A stretch of DNA of 5,232 nucleotides. Origin: DATLNF01 sp046590575. Its GTDB lineage: Bacteria > Actinomycetota > Actinomycetes > BP-191. Both the position numbers and the translations under genes were made by a program. A model generated the notes under the pieces. It saw only the letters and a list, made by a program, of their open reading frames with translations, was not told the DNA's origin and ran no database searches. Below are positions 1 through 5,232 of the stretch, one piece after another. The DNA is taken from contig JBKJUS010000026.1 of the NCBI GenBank assembly GCA_046590575.1, forward strand, positions 1 to 5,232, given 5' to 3'. The stretch's first letter is position 1; each line of letters starts with the position of its first letter.

Positions 1-239
1 GTACCGCCCAGACGTCGTCGGGCCTCAATTGCCGTCCTTGCTGTTGGCAGGATTGACTGTCTTGCCCCAGGCGATCACGCGCCCTTTCGGCACCCCTGAC
101 TCCTCGTGGGTCAGATCCGGCGGACAGTCGCGACCAGACCGCGTCGGAACCTTCGCCAGCCGCGGCGTTCCGCCGCCAGCATTGCTCCTACCGCAACGTT
201 GTGCGAGCGCTCGGGCGTCAGCCGAACCGGCTCGAGGCA
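1..239 (-). other. Unresolved flank left of the IS; possible 3' end of a truncated gene
   Basis: No known gene is recognised here. Two minus-strand frames stay open from the IS border. One ends in a TGA at 111-113 and reads LTPERSHNVAVGAMLAAERR, then continues to a C-terminal TVRRI; most of its codons end in G or C, as expected for a real gene in such DNA. The other ends in a TGA at 25-27 with the tail GVPKGRVIAWGKTVNPANSK. Either could be the C-terminus of a gene whose upstream part was lost when the IS arrived or during later rearrangement, or both could be pieces of one frameshifted gene. The right-hand flank of the IS (2764-2866) has stops in all three minus frames, so the missing N-terminal part is not found there. 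No function is assigned. Confidence 0.3.
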
Positions 240-289
240 TGTCAATGGCCAACTTGTTGTCCCCGCTGGTGGCCAAGAAAAGTCCCCAC
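240..289. repeat. IS21 left (istB-side) terminal repeat, two transposase-binding units
   Basis: This end holds two tandem copies of a 23-base unit. The inner copy (267-289) reads TGGTGGCCA...AAGTCCCCAC and the outer copy (244-266) is more diverged, with TGGCCA...TGTCCCCGC. The whole 50 bases match the inverted right end at 38 positions, including TGTC at the tip. IS21 elements typically carry such multiple internal repeats, thought to be binding sites for IstA. The repeat stops 14 bases before the istB stop codon. Confidence 0.85.
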
Positions 290-303
290 CCTCGCGTGAT
301 GGT

Positions 304-1083
304 TTAGCTCTTCGAGGGGCGTCCTCCTGACCGGGTTCGGGCTTCGCGCATCCGGTAGCTCTCACCGTCGGTCGCGACGACGTTGTTGTGGTGCAGGAGC
401 CGGTCCAGGAGGCTGACGGCGGTGCTGTGCTCTGGCAGGAACCGCCCCCATTCCTCGAAGGGCCAGTGGCTGGCGATCGCGAGGCTCCGGCGTTCGTAGG
501 CGGCGGCGACGAACCGGAACAGCAGCTGGCTGCCGGTGCTGTCCAACGGGGCGAAGCCGACCTCGTCGCAGATGATGACGTCGTTGCGAAGCATGGTCTC
601 GATGAGCTTCCCGACGCTGTTGTCGGCCAGCCCGCGGTAGAGGTTCTCCACCAGTTCGGCGGCGGTGAAGTAGCGGACCCGCAGGCCGGTCTCGACCGCG
701 GCATGGCCGAGGGCGATCAGGGTGTGGCTCTTCCCGGTGCCGGCCGGTCCGATGAGGGTGACGTTCTCCCTGGCTCGGATCCACTCCAGCGAGGTGAGGT
801 AGGACCAGGTCTGCGGCGGGAAGCTGCTGGCCGTCAGGTCGAACTCGGCGAGGGTCTTCACGGTCGGGAAGCAGGCGGCCTTGGTGCGGAGCCGGACGTT
901 GCTGGCGTCGCGGGCGGTGATCTCGACCTCGACCAGAGCCCGGAGCAGCTCCTCCGGTGCCCAGCGTTGGGTCTTCGCGGTGGCGAGCATCTCGGGGGCG
1001 ATGCGTCGCATGCTGGCGAGTTTCAACCGGCGCAGCCCGAGCTCGAGGTCTGCGGTCAACGGTGCGGGGGTGGCGGCGGCCAT
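304..1083 (-). CDS. istB: IS21 transposition helper ATPase IstB (259 aa)
   Basis: This is the AAA+ (DnaA/DnaC-like) regulator of IS21 transposition, which binds DNA, hydrolyses ATP and activates or directs the IstA transposase at the target. The N-terminal region (about residues 1-100) has the IstB-type helical character, with LRRLKLASMRR near 18-27. The Walker A motif GPAGTGKS is at 112-119 and Walker B VIICDEVG at 169-176. The segment IASHWPFEEWG at 203-213 is the family's sensor-1 region, here with His where many IstB proteins have Asn. The C-terminal TAVSLLDRLLHH at 221-232 followed by ESYRMREAR is also characteristic. The length is normal. The ATG overlaps the istA stop in TGATG, which points to translational coupling, and GAAGGTG just upstream can serve as ribosome binding site. 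No disruption is visible, so the protein should be functional. Confidence 0.95.
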   Translation of the reverse strand: MAAATPAPLTADLELGLRRLKLASMRRIAPEMLATAKTQRWAPEELLRALVEVEITARDASNVRLRTKAACFPTVKTLAEFDLTASSFPPQTWSYLTSLEWIRARENVTLIGPAGTGKSHTLIALGHAAVETGLRVRYFTAAELVENLYRGLADNSVGKLIETMLRNDVIICDEVGFAPLDSTGSQLLFRFVAAAYERRSLAIASHWPFEEWGRFLPEHSTAVSLLDRLLHHNNVVATDGESYRMREARTRSGGRPSKS

Positions 1084-2597
1084 CAGGCACCTTCCCCGTC
1101 AGTGCTGACGACGGTGAGCGCGTCGATGCGGTATTCGCTCAGCGGCCGTTGTGCCGTGGCGGGCAGTTCCAGGATGAGGGCTTGGCCGGGTGCGGTGGGG
1201 TGCGCGACTCCAGTGCCGGCGGCCAGGATCGACCGGACGCCGCTGGCCTGCCACCGGCCGAAGGTGATGGCCCGTTCCAACGCGCCGATCAGCGCCTCAC
1301 GGCCGTGCGCCGCCTCCAGTGAGGCGAGCTCGGCGAGCTCCGGTCCGAGGCGGGTGTTGCCGCTCGCGGCGGCACTGCGCAGCCACAGCTGCGCAACCGG
1401 ACCTAGGTTGCAGAAGGCCATCTCCGCGACCGACCGGGGCTTGATCTTGCGGGCGGGCTTGTCGGGTCGGGCCTGGCCGTAGTGCTCGTCGATGATGCTC
1501 ACTTCCCCTGGTGCGACAAGGGAATGCTCAGCCAGGACCTCACCGGTGCCGGGGATCAGGATGGTGATCGTGGCGGCGTGGGCGAGGATCTCGACGGTGT
1601 TGCCGAGCATCCGGTTCGGGACCGAGTAACGCGCCGAGCTGAACCGGACGCACGAAAGCTTGTCGACCTTGCGGAGCTCCCGACGTCCCAGACTGGGGCG
1701 CAGCGACGGCAACACCGCGAGCAGTTCGTGTTCGGTCTCGGCCAGCCGTTGCGCCGGGACAGCGGCGATCTCCGAATGCCGGGCGCTGTTGACCTCCACG
1801 CACCAGGCCTTCGCGGCCTCGTTGGCCTGGGCGATCTGGGCAGTGCCCGTCACGGGCTTGGCGATCACGTCGAGCGGGACCATCAGGTCTTCCTTGGAGT
1901 AGCGCACGAGCGCCTCGACGATCCCCTTGCTCTCCGGGTCGTAGCCCTGACAGAAGTCCGGCCGGAACCGGTAGTGGGTGGCGAAGCGGACGTAGTCCGG
2001 GGTCGGGATCACCACGTCGGCGACGACCCCTCCTTTCAGGCAGCCCATCCGGTCCGCGAGGACCACACTCGGGACTCCACCGAGGGTCTCGAAGCACTCG
2101 GCCAACAACGCCAGGGTGGTGTCGGCGCGTTCGTTGTCGGCGAACCTGACGAACCGGACCCGTGACCACGCCAGCACGGCGCAGAACACGTGCAGCCCGT
2201 TCAGCACGCCCCAATCGATGACGAGATGCTCACCCGGAGCCCAGACCGCTGGGCGGCGGGAGCGGGCGATCGCCTGGCCCCGCCGGTACTTCGTGCGTTC
2301 CTGAGCGACCAGCCGGCGGAAGTTGCGATCCGACCCCTCATAGCCCGCAGTGCGGGCCTTGGGCAGCAGCCGCTTCGCGCTGATCTTGCCGTTCGTGTCC
2401 TCGATTCGCTTCGCCGCCAACGCTCGGACGCTCTCGTAGTTCCGGCGGCGCGCGACCCGCTCAACAACAGCCTGCTCGCGCTCGATGATCCTCTTCACGG
2501 TCTTGTGGGTGACGCCGCAGATCTCGGCAGCGCCGCGGTAGGTGCCGACCTCTCGGTAGGCGGTGATGACGTCCAACTGCTTCCTCGCTGACAACAA
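1083..2597 (-). CDS. istA: IS21 DDE transposase IstA (504 aa)
   Basis: This is the transposase that cleaves and joins the ends of the IS. The N-terminus (about residues 15-40, GTYRGAAEICGVTHKTVKRI) is a helix-turn-helix for recognising the terminal repeats. The RNase-H-fold integrase core (rve) spans about 120-260. Its catalytic triad can be read as D128 (VIDWG), D182 (LADRMG) and E228 (SKGIVEALV), with spacings typical of the family. A C-terminal beta-barrel of the Mu-transposase type follows at about 308-375 (KLSCVRFSSARYSVPNRM). The start is TTG: there is no ATG or GTG between the upstream in-frame stop and this position. A second TTG follows at once and could be the true start. The length of about 500 residues is normal. 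The gene reads straight into istB with a one-base overlap. All catalytic residues are present, so it should be functional. Confidence 0.95.
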   Translation of the reverse strand: MLSARKQLDVITAYREVGTYRGAAEICGVTHKTVKRIIEREQAVVERVARRRNYESVRALAAKRIEDTNGKISAKRLLPKARTAGYEGSDRNFRRLVAQERTKYRRGQAIARSRRPAVWAPGEHLVIDWGVLNGLHVFCAVLAWSRVRFVRFADNERADTTLALLAECFETLGGVPSVVLADRMGCLKGGVVADVVIPTPDYVRFATHYRFRPDFCQGYDPESKGIVEALVRYSKEDLMVPLDVIAKPVTGTAQIAQANEAAKAWCVEVNSARHSEIAAVPAQRLAETEHELLAVLPSLRPSLGRRELRKVDKLSCVRFSSARYSVPNRMLGNTVEILAHAATITILIPGTGEVLAEHSLVAPGEVSIIDEHYGQARPDKPARKIKPRSVAEMAFCNLGPVAQLWLRSAAASGNTRLGPELAELASLEAAHGREALIGALERAITFGRWQASGVRSILAAGTGVAHPTAPGQALILELPATAQRPLSEYRIDALTVVSTDGEGA

Positions 2598-2602
2598 TGG
2601 AG

Positions 2603-2608
2603 CCCCCT
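2603..2608 (-). promoter_or_regulatory. Ribosome binding site of istA
   Basis: On the minus strand AGGGGG lies five bases before the first TTG and eight before the second. It supports initiation at this unusual TTG pair, since the frame has no ATG or GTG further upstream before a stop. Confidence 0.55.
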
Positions 2609-2690
2609 GGGCGGTGATCGGTGACTGGCTTAGACACCGCCACCGTCACCGCTCAGGGCCTCAGCTCCCGGCAGACACGACGGACGCGAG

Positions 2691-2763
2691 GTGGGGACTT
2701 TTGCTGGCCACCAGTGGGGACTTACGTTGGCCACCAGTGGGGACTTTCACATGGCCACGGACA
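2691..2763. repeat. IS21 right (istA-side) terminal repeat, three tandem 23-bp units
   Basis: Three tandem copies of a 23-base unit starting GTGGGGACTT and ending TGGCCACC(A) lie at 2691-2713, 2714-2736 and 2737-2759, followed by GACA at the tip. They are inverted relative to the two copies at the other end. A three-versus-two arrangement matches the asymmetric multi-site ends known for IS21. The block lies upstream of istA, so IstA bound here could also affect the istA promoter; that last point is inference. Confidence 0.87.
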
Positions 2764-2866
2764 TGAAACTGCGGTACACCCGTTCCCCGGCGGGAGCCGT
2801 CCGCTCGGCCGTCAGATATCAGACCGGAGACGGCGCGGGCCAGATGGCGATCGGCCGACTAGCGGC

Positions 2867-3602
2867 TCATGCCCGCGCGATGACTATGAGTTCGCCGTCT
2901 CCCTCCCCTACCGAGTTCCGATCCCAGCCGCCGAAGATCTGCTCGACGGTGAAGCCCGCAGCATCCAGCGACGCGCGCACTTCCTCTTCGCTACGGAAGC
3001 GCAGGGTCGCTGTGCTCACGAGCTCCTCGCCTCCGGGAAAAGTGGTAGTGGATCGTGAAGCTGACGTTGCCGGCGTGAACGGCGTTGACCTCGGTCCATG
3101 CCGCGACAATACGACCGTCCGGGAGGGTCACCTCCCGGCGCGATGCAACCGGGTTCCACTGCTCCCACGCGCGATCCCGCGGATCACGGGTGTCGAAAAC
3201 CAGCCGCCCGCCGCGAGCGAGTGAGCGCTTCAAGTCGTCAAGCGTGCTCGTCCACTCGTGGTCAGCGACAAGGAACTGCGCCACATGGCTGGTCATCACG
3301 GCAACATCAAACGACTTGTCTGGGACAACATCGGAAGCACCCTCGACCCACGTCACGCGGTCAGCACCTGCTTTGGCGCGCGCCGCGTCGAGTGACGCCC
3401 TAGCGGGATCCACGCCGGTAACGGAGTGGCCAGCGGCCGCCATACCCAGCGCTAGGCGCCCGGTGCCGCAGCCCAGGTCGAGTACTCGCGCGTTGGGAGT
3501 CTCATTGACCACCGACATGAAGAAGTCGTCATCGCGCGACCACGGGCACTCGGCGTCATAGACGGTGACCAGGCGAGGGTCTTCGAACTCCGCGTGCCTC
3601 AC
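2867..3602 (-). pseudogene. Class I SAM-dependent methyltransferase, one frameshift (about 244 aa if repaired)
   Basis: The reading frame encodes a small-molecule-type class I methyltransferase of unknown substrate. From the GTG start (VRHAEFEDPRLV) the SAM-binding motif I VLDLGCGTG is at residues 40-48, the acidic motif II residue is D65 (VTGVDPA), and the post-motif strand GGRLVFDTRDP is at 131-141. After residue 188 (HYHF) the frame is lost. The expected C-terminal part, PGGEELVSTATLRF to GELIVIARA, continues in another minus frame to the stop at 2867. Removing one T from the TTTT run (AAAA at 3038-3041 on the plus strand) restores one continuous protein of normal family length. As it stands the product would carry a short foreign tail ending at 2991. 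The SAM-binding core is intact. The indel lies in a homopolymer, so a sequencing error is possible. A longer in-frame start near 3731 was rejected because family similarity begins at this GTG and a promoter sits just upstream. Confidence 0.8.
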
Positions 3603-3608
3603 ACCCCG

Positions 3609-3614
3609 ACGGTA
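3609..3614 (-). promoter_or_regulatory. Likely -10 box of a leaderless methyltransferase transcript
   Basis: TACCGT fits the actinobacterial TANNNT -10 consensus and ends six bases before the GTG at 3602, so transcription would start on or very near the start codon. No Shine-Dalgarno sequence is visible, which fits leaderless translation. No good -35 box is seen. The same GCTACCGTCGG block precedes the ATPase gene. Confidence 0.55.
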
Positions 3615-3645
3615 GCAACCCCGCTGTGAAGGAAACGAAAGGTCC

Positions 3646-4197
3646 CTACTGGGGAATGCGCCTAGCCAGCACGCCGGTGATGACTGCGGCGCGATCAGCA
3701 ACCGGTCCGACCGGGACCTCCACGAGCTCAAAGCCCGCCTCGATGTACGTCGACTCGTGGACCTCTTCGAACACCAGGGACTCGTCGTAGCTGATCCGTC
3801 GCGCTGCCGTCGGAGTCACTGCCCAGTGGGCGGACGAAGAAGACAGTCTTGTCATACACGCCCTCCTGAAGCACACGATCGACTTCACTCGAGAGTGCTG
3901 CGCTGATGGGATGCTTCAGGTACCGAGCAAGCGCAAGCGTGCACACGGGTGATCGGTCAAACACCGTGATCCGTTCGCCTCGACGATCGGACTCGAGTTG
4001 GCGCTGCCGCTGCAACGCCACGATGTCGTCAATGAACTGCCGATTACTCCACGGCTCATCCACGCCCTCGGCGTGCCGTAACGCGATGACGTCGGTGGCG
4101 GCTTCCTCGACAACGCTGTGCCCAGAAGCCGCCAAGGCCTGCAGGATCGTCGTCTTTCCGGATCTGGCGTTCCCGTCAGGACGTAGCGATGCGGCAT
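3646..4197 (-). pseudogene. AAA/NadR-like P-loop ATPase, two frameshifts (about 183 aa if repaired)
   Basis: This is a small P-loop nucleoside-triphosphatase of the AAA_28 / NadR-kinase-like type; the substrate is unknown. The start ATG gives MPHRYVLTGTP. Then one base is missing inside the Walker A motif: CCA-GA-TCC at 4160-4167, where a second G would restore GTPGSGKT (residues 9-16). The middle part runs in another frame from SGKTTILQALAASGHSVVEE through TVFDRSPVCTLALARYL, where FDRSP at 80-84 holds a likely catalytic Asp, to VYDKTVFFVRPLG. A second shift at 3820 replaces the usual aromatic codon after LG. The expected C-terminal part VTPTAARRISYDESLVFEEV, with lid arginines, then continues in a third frame to the TAG at 3646-3648. 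The assembled length is normal for the family. Losing the P-loop frame would abolish ATP binding, so the gene is probably dead unless both indels are sequencing errors. It lies 43 bases upstream of the methyltransferase gene but has its own promoter. Confidence 0.8.
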
Positions 4198-4203
4198 GGG
4201 CCG

Positions 4204-4209
4204 ACGGTA
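4204..4209 (-). promoter_or_regulatory. Likely -10 box of a leaderless ATPase transcript
   Basis: TACCGT ends six bases before the ATG at 4197, the same geometry as at the methyltransferase. The 11 bases GCTACCGTCGG are identical at both sites. A small inverted repeat, CGCCT (4211-4215) with AGGCG (4222-4226), lies just upstream in the spacer to any -35 region and might bind a regulator; the stem is too short to call an operator. Confidence 0.55.
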
Positions 4210-4239
4210 GCGCCTCAACTTAGGCGTTCCCGCGCACGG

Positions 4240-4259
4240 CGTGGGGCAGACGTGGGGCA
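4240..4259. repeat. Two direct repeats CGTGGGGCA, 11 bp apart; candidate integrase arm-type sites
   Basis: CGTGGGGCA occurs exactly at 4240-4248 and 4251-4259, a start-to-start spacing of 11 bases (about one helical turn). The pair lies in gene-free DNA roughly 110-130 bases from the tRNA-derived attachment core, on the presumed element side. Tyrosine integrases bind short direct repeats (arm-type sites) at this sort of distance from the core. The assignment is inference; the repeats themselves are plain in the sequence. Otherwise 4198-4367 holds only the ATPase promoter and no gene. Confidence 0.4.
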
Positions 4260-4367
4260 AGGCCCTTGCGGGATTTGCTTCCACAGCGCGACACCACATC
4301 TATCCAAGTGGACGACGCCGTGCGAACATGCGTCTGTTAGCCATCCATCCAGGCGCACTCTGAGGGA

Positions 4368-4412
4368 TTGTGGTCGCGGTGGTCGCGGGTTCGAGCCCCG
4401 TCGCTCACCCCA
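4368..4412 (+). other. 3' half of tRNA-His (anticodon loop to CCA); probable attachment site of an integrated element
   Basis: The sequence reads as tRNA positions 32-76. It has loop TTGTGGT with anticodon GTG (4370-4372) and the 3' anticodon strand CGCGG. A five-base variable loop TGGTC follows, then a T arm GCGGG-TTCGAGC-CCCGT whose stem pairs (one G-T). It ends with the acceptor strand CGCTCAC, discriminator C, and CCA at 4410-4412. Anticodon GTG with discriminator C73 identifies tRNA-His. The upstream bases do not form the 5' half: the expected acceptor GTGAGCG is absent, there is no D arm, and AGGGA does not pair with CGCGG. An intact gene is therefore not present. Such 3' fragments are left at the distal end when an element integrates into a tRNA gene; given this orientation the element would lie to the left and the original chromosome to the right. 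Confidence 0.7.
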
Positions 4413-4490
4413 AGAGAACCGCAGGTCAGCGGCGGCTGCTGTACGACCGTGCGCGTGCAGGCCGGCATCTTCGACAATGACCTCGTCCGA

Positions 4491-5232
4491 TCAAGGGAGG
4501 GCGAGCATCCGATCGGCCGCCTCGCGCGTGAACGCCTCCGGGGGCAGGGCCTCGGGTCCCACGAGGCTCGCCGCGATCGGCAGACGTGCCGTTGGATCGG
4601 CAGCGAACCTGGCGAACGCAGCCAGTCGCCGCTCCTTTCCCAGGGGCGTGAAGTCGCAGCGCAGGCGCGTCACTGCTTCAGCCGTGGACCGAAGACGGCG
4701 CATCCGCTCGGCCCGCTCGCTGGCGTAGTCCTCGAAGGCCGCAGGCGACCAGTCCGTCGTTCCGAGCAGCGCCGCCGCGACCAACCGGACGTCGCGGACG
4801 GCGATCGACAGCCCCTGACCGATGAGCGGGTCGTTCCACCCGGCTGCATCGCCGATCAGCACCACGCCGGGGGCGTAGGGCCGGTCGATCCACGTGTCCT
4901 CCATCGGGTAGCTGGCGACCGGGCTCACCGGCCGGGCTGCCGAGAACCAGTCCGGCTCCGGGAAGCAGCCGAGCGAAACCATCCGCTCGACCATCCGCAC
5001 CGACGCCTGCGGTCCGGCGAACCGCTGCGGCTGGTTCTTGTCCCAGAAGAGGTACACCCGCGCTCGGTCCTCCCCGCGGGGGAAGACGAGGTAGTAGACG
5101 TCGTCCCACGTTCCAACCGCGTTGGTCATCCGCGGCCACTTCTCGACACCGTCCAGCAGGACGCCAGAGGCGAAGGTCCGCACGCCGCTGCGTTCGAGCT
5201 CTGCTCCGATCTGCTTGCGCACGACGGAACTG
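4491..5232 (-). CDS. FAD-dependent oxidoreductase / monooxygenase, C-terminal part (runs off the right edge)
   Basis: This is the C-terminal portion (about 246 residues) of a flavoprotein of the FAD-binding PHBH-like monooxygenase / geranylgeranyl-reductase superfamily; the substrate is unknown. At the window edge the frame reads SSVVRKQIGAEL, matching the segment just after the family's DG motif (usually DGRxSxVRxxxG). A further 150-170 N-terminal residues with the Rossmann GxGxxG should therefore lie beyond the window. The GTG at 5220-5222 is an internal valine, not a start. The FAD-ribityl (GD) motif is clear, PGVVLIGDAAGWNDPLIGQG, with G124-D125 and D131-P132 counted from that valine. The C-terminal part has a helical, Arg-rich segment (YASERAERMRRLR). 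The frame is open to its TGA at 4491-4493. It converges on the tRNA fragment, 78 bases from the CCA, and is probably a resident chromosomal gene rather than element cargo. Confidence 0.88.
   Translation of the reverse strand, partial: SSVVRKQIGAELERSGVRTFASGVLLDGVEKWPRMTNAVGTWDDVYYLVFPRGEDRARVYLFWDKNQPQRFAGPQASVRMVERMVSLGCFPEPDWFSAARPVSPVASYPMEDTWIDRPYAPGVVLIGDAAGWNDPLIGQGLSIAVRDVRLVAAALLGTTDWSPAAFEDYASERAERMRRLRSTAEAVTRLRCDFTPLGKERRLAAFARFAADPTARLPIAASLVGPEALPPEAFTREAADRMLALP

Larger units (their letters stand above)
240..2763 (-). mobile_element. IS21-family insertion sequence, apparently complete (about 2.5 kb)
   Basis: The element is bounded by related ends that begin TGTC and close GACA, giving the TG...CA termini usual for IS21. 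The outer 50 bases of the two ends match at 38 positions when inverted. Between them lies the diagnostic istA-istB pair, both on the minus strand, with the DDE transposase first and the AAA+ helper second. The length of about 2.5 kb is normal for the family, and both reading frames are open, so the element could be active. No 4-8 bp target duplication is seen directly outside 240 and 2763 (left AGGCA, right TGAAA). The palindrome CATG does occur at both junctions (238-241 and 2762-2765). It could be a 4-bp target duplication if the true ends lie two bases further in, but that would break the TG...CA rule. Confidence 0.93.

Noticed and set aside
388..1482. Long plus-strand open frame of 364 codons opposite istB and istA
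   Set aside because: It is the antisense shadow of istB/istA, which have full catalytic motifs on the minus strand. Its Gly/Asp/Glu-rich composition is typical of shadows in GC-rich DNA.
1482..2165. Plus-strand open frame of 227 codons opposite istA
   Set aside because: It lies wholly opposite the istA catalytic core and has no recognisable motif.
3030..3045. Programmed +1 frameshift in the methyltransferase
   Set aside because: There is no recognised slippery site with a stop codon or downstream stimulator, and the family is normally made from one frame; a homopolymer indel is simpler.
3603..3731. Upstream extension of the methyltransferase to an ATG at 3731
   Set aside because: The added 43 residues overlap the ATPase C-terminus and do not resemble the family, while the GTG at 3602 has a -10 box at leaderless spacing.
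4371..4388. Tandem 9-bp repeat TGGTCGCGG as a separate mobile or regulatory repeat
   Set aside because: It is explained by the tRNA: one copy covers the anticodon-loop end and stem, the other the variable loop and T stem, at normal tRNA spacing.
4337..4412. Complete functional tRNA-His gene
   Set aside because: The 5' half is missing: no GTGAGCG acceptor strand, no D arm, and the anticodon stem does not pair.
4413..4490. Terminator between the tRNA fragment and the FAD gene
   Set aside because: There is no convincing GC hairpin followed by a T run on either strand.
4189..4728. Plus-strand open frame of 179 codons across the tRNA fragment
   Set aside because: It crosses the attachment site and runs antisense to the FAD gene; it is composition-driven with no domain.

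Overview
The window looks like chromosomal DNA from a high-GC Gram-positive (actinobacterial) genome. The evidence is strongly GC-rich coding sequence, GTG and TTG starts, two start codons preceded at exactly six bases by a TANNNT -10 box (leaderless expression is common in Actinobacteria), and a tRNA-His 3' half with an encoded CCA. Genus cannot be assigned from what is visible.

Layout, left to right. Positions 1-239 are a flank of unknown identity that may hold the 3' end of a broken minus-strand gene. Positions 240-2763 are an apparently complete IS21-family insertion sequence. It has related ends carrying two (left) and three (right) 23-bp repeat units, and an istA-istB operon on the minus strand joined by a TGATG stop-start overlap. 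Positions 2764-2866 are a short spacer with nothing recognisable. Positions 2867-3602 (minus) are a class I SAM-dependent methyltransferase gene broken by one frameshift. Positions 3646-4197 (minus) are a small AAA/NadR-like P-loop ATPase gene broken by two frameshifts, one inside the Walker A motif. Both of these genes start six bases after the same 11-base promoter block. Positions 4198-4367 contain no gene but carry the ATPase promoter and two direct repeats one helical turn apart. Positions 4368-4412 match the 3' half of a tRNA-His gene, anticodon loop to CCA, with no matching 5' half. From 4491 to the right edge (minus) is the C-terminal part of an FAD-dependent oxidoreductase.

Interpretation (inference). 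The orphan tRNA-His 3' half is best read as the distal attachment site of an element that integrated into a tRNA-His gene. In that case the DNA to its left (decayed methyltransferase and ATPase cargo plus the IS21 element) is the end of an integrated island. The DNA to its right, with the FAD enzyme, is the original chromosome downstream of the tRNA. All three frameshifts seen lie in the presumed island cargo, while istA, istB and the visible FAD reading frame are open. That suggests cargo decay, though single-base sequencing errors could produce the same picture. I found no integrase, CRISPR array, defence system or convincing new multi-gene system inside the window.
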